A stretch of DNA of 15,836 bases from TMED108 sp036166415 (GTDB lineage: Bacteria; Fidelibacterota; Marinisomatia; Marinisomatales; TCS55). Both the position numbers and the translations under genes were made by a program. The stretch is taken from NCBI GenBank assembly GCA_036166415.1, contig JAYZHP010000075.1, positions 1 to 15,836 on the forward strand, given 5' to 3'. Under the pieces are notes generated by a model. The model did no database searches. It was not told where the DNA came from and saw only the letters and a program-made list of their open reading frames with translations. Below, one piece after another: positions 14,886-15,836 of the stretch; the stretch's first letter is position 1, and each line of letters starts with the position of its first letter.

Positions 14886-14990
14886 TTATTTTTTTCTGCG
14901 TTCAATTAGCCGCTTAATTGACCAAAGCAAAGCAATTGTTCCAGCAAAGAATAAAATATTTGAAATTATTATTTGCGCTATTCTACTCAT
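14886..14990 (-). CDS. Candidate 34-residue single-pass membrane protein
   Basis: A short frame begins ATG at 14990 (MSRIAQIIISNILFFAGTIA...) and ends with IKRLIERRKK and TAA. It encodes one hydrophobic helix (about residues 5-23) followed by a strongly basic tail, the pattern of real small membrane proteins with the tail inside. No clear ribosome site precedes the ATG (TTAAAG directly abuts it), so expression is uncertain. It lies upstream of the structured element and the PAP2 gene on the same strand. I know of no family. Confidence 0.45.
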   Translation of the reverse strand: MSRIAQIIISNILFFAGTIALLWSIKRLIERRKK

Positions 14991-15099
14991 CTTTAATAAG
15001 CAAATTACCAAGTGATAATTAAAATAAATTTAATAAATAAATAAGTTTTCTGCTTTTTATATGATGATAACATAATATTATATTACTAATGAGTAAATA

Positions 15100-15836
15100 A
15101 TGACTAGTGAAGCATATATTTTTGATTCAATTCGCTCACCGCGCGGTAAAAGGAAAAATGGATCTCTGAATGAGGTTACACCAACAGATTTGCTTTCAAA
15201 GCTCATGATCTCATTATCAGATCGGCATAATTTAGACACCTCTCTGATTGATGATGTTGTAATTGGGTGCGTAATGCCCGTGGGTGATCAAGGCGCAAAT
15301 ATTGGAAAAACTGCAGCTCAGTATGCTGGTTGGGATACAGATGTTCCAGGTATGCAGATCAATCGATTTTGCGGGTCTGGCCTTGAAGCGATCAATATTG
15401 CTGCGATGAAAATAAAATCGGGATGGGAAAATCTAATTGTTTCTGGCGGTGTTGAATCAATGTCTAGAGTTCCAATGGGCGCCGATGGAGGTTCAATGGT
15501 ATTTGAACCCAAAGTCAGCTTAGAAACTAATTATGTTCCACAGGGTATTGGAGCAGATCTTATTGCAACAATAGATAAATTTTCCAGATCTGATTTAGAT
15601 GCTTTTGCGTTAGAGTCTCACAAAAGAGCTTTGGAGGCTCAACATAATAATAAGTTTAATTCAATCATACCAATCTATGATCAGAATGGATTACTTATAC
15701 TTGATAAGGATGAGCATATCAGACAAGAAACTTCTATGAATGAATTATCAAAATTAATTCCTTCATTCGAATTTATTGGCAATATGGGCTATGATGATGT
15801 AGCGAAAGAAAAATATCCAAATGTAGAAAAGATCAA
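15100..15836 (+). CDS. Thiolase (acetyl-CoA C-acyltransferase), N-terminal part; 3' end outside window
   Basis: Thiolases cleave 3-ketoacyl-CoA or condense acetyl-CoA units. The frame is open from ATG at 15100 to the window edge (245 complete codons). The N-terminal thiolase signature is clear: AYIFDSIRSPRGKR (5-18), VVIGCVMPVGDQGANIGKTA (53-72), INRFCGSGLEAIN (87-99) with the acyl-accepting Cys91, and SGGVESMSRVPMG. The C-terminal catalytic His and Cys lie beyond the window. GAG about 6 nt before the ATG may serve as ribosome site. With the acyl-CoA dehydrogenase and mutase in the window it suggests beta-oxidation or amino-acid-derived acyl-CoA breakdown. FadA-type 3-ketoacyl thiolase and AtoB-type acetoacetyl thiolase cannot be separated from this part. 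Confidence 0.93.
   Translation, partial: MTSEAYIFDSIRSPRGKRKNGSLNEVTPTDLLSKLMISLSDRHNLDTSLIDDVVIGCVMPVGDQGANIGKTAAQYAGWDTDVPGMQINRFCGSGLEAINIAAMKIKSGWENLIVSGGVESMSRVPMGADGGSMVFEPKVSLETNYVPQGIGADLIATIDKFSRSDLDAFALESHKRALEAQHNNKFNSIIPIYDQNGLLILDKDEHIRQETSMNELSKLIPSFEFIGNMGYDDVAKEKYPNVEKI

Larger units (their letters stand above)
14726..15099. other. 374-bp gap between PAP2 and thiolase genes
   Basis: Apart from the structured element and the small membrane protein frame, the gap is AT-rich sequence. The last 100 bases, before the thiolase start, contain several TATA-like words but no -35/-10 pair I would trust. Thiolase and PAP2 are divergent, so both promoters should lie here. Confidence 0.8.

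Noticed and set aside
14841..14896. Stem at 14789-14851 as an ordinary rho-independent terminator
   Set aside because: No T-run follows the stem on either strand; the nearest one lies over 30 nt downstream on the plus strand.
15318..15512. Minus-strand open frame opposite the thiolase
   Set aside because: Antisense to clear thiolase motifs, including the Cys91 active site.

Overview
The window is AT-rich, gene-dense bacterial DNA with a slow-growing, oligotroph-like look: short gaps, many overlapping or abutting genes, and few clear Shine-Dalgarno sites. Several genes point to the FCB superphylum (Bacteroidetes relatives). These are the alternative GlmU-like sugar nucleotidyltransferase, a biotin ligase with a GKGQ-type biotin loop, a DUF3467 protein, and a probable DUF6913-type protein. 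A marine Marinimicrobia (SAR406)-like lineage is my best guess, but it rests on recalled family resemblance and not on a search.

Layout. Bases 1-1003 hold the 3' end of cobalamin-dependent methionine synthase (metH) and, in the same frame just after its stop codon, a CysQ-type bisphosphate nucleotidase. Next is flavin-dependent thymidylate synthase (thyX). After a hairpin-bearing gap come a fused alpha+beta E1 of a 2-oxo-acid dehydrogenase, an overlapping FabD-like acyltransferase with altered active-site residues, a glutaryl-CoA-dehydrogenase-type acyl-CoA dehydrogenase, and a cation diffusion facilitator with a doubled cytoplasmic domain. These plus-strand genes meet a minus-strand block head-on at a shared TTAA. 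In transcription order that block is a TerB/DnaJ membrane protein, the methylmalonyl-CoA mutase catalytic subunit, a double-LysM lipoprotein and biotin ligase.

From 11542 the plus strand resumes with a DUF6913-like protein translationally coupled to the GlmU-like enzyme. A good sigma-70-type promoter then precedes a two-gene operon of a zinc-ribbon acidic protein and a DUF3467 protein. That operon meets a minus-strand PAP2 phosphatase at a shared CTAG. A 374-bp gap (14726-15099) follows. It contains a strong, apparently undescribed RNA-like fold (an 11-bp perfect stem continuing into a 5+5-bp helix, whose loop is perfectly complementary over 8 nt to a downstream strand) and a likely 34-residue membrane protein. 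The window ends inside a thiolase gene.

Functionally, much of the window is acyl-CoA and C1/B12 metabolism: 2-oxo-acid decarboxylation, glutaryl-CoA oxidation, methylmalonyl-CoA isomerisation, thiolysis, biotinylation of carboxylases and methionine synthesis. This fits a heterotroph that breaks down amino acids and fatty acids. The points most worth following up are the structured element at 14789-14865, the divergent acyltransferase next to E1 and glutaryl-CoA dehydrogenase, and the biotin ligase with no canonical start codon. I saw no rRNA, tRNA, CRISPR array, insertion sequence or integrase.
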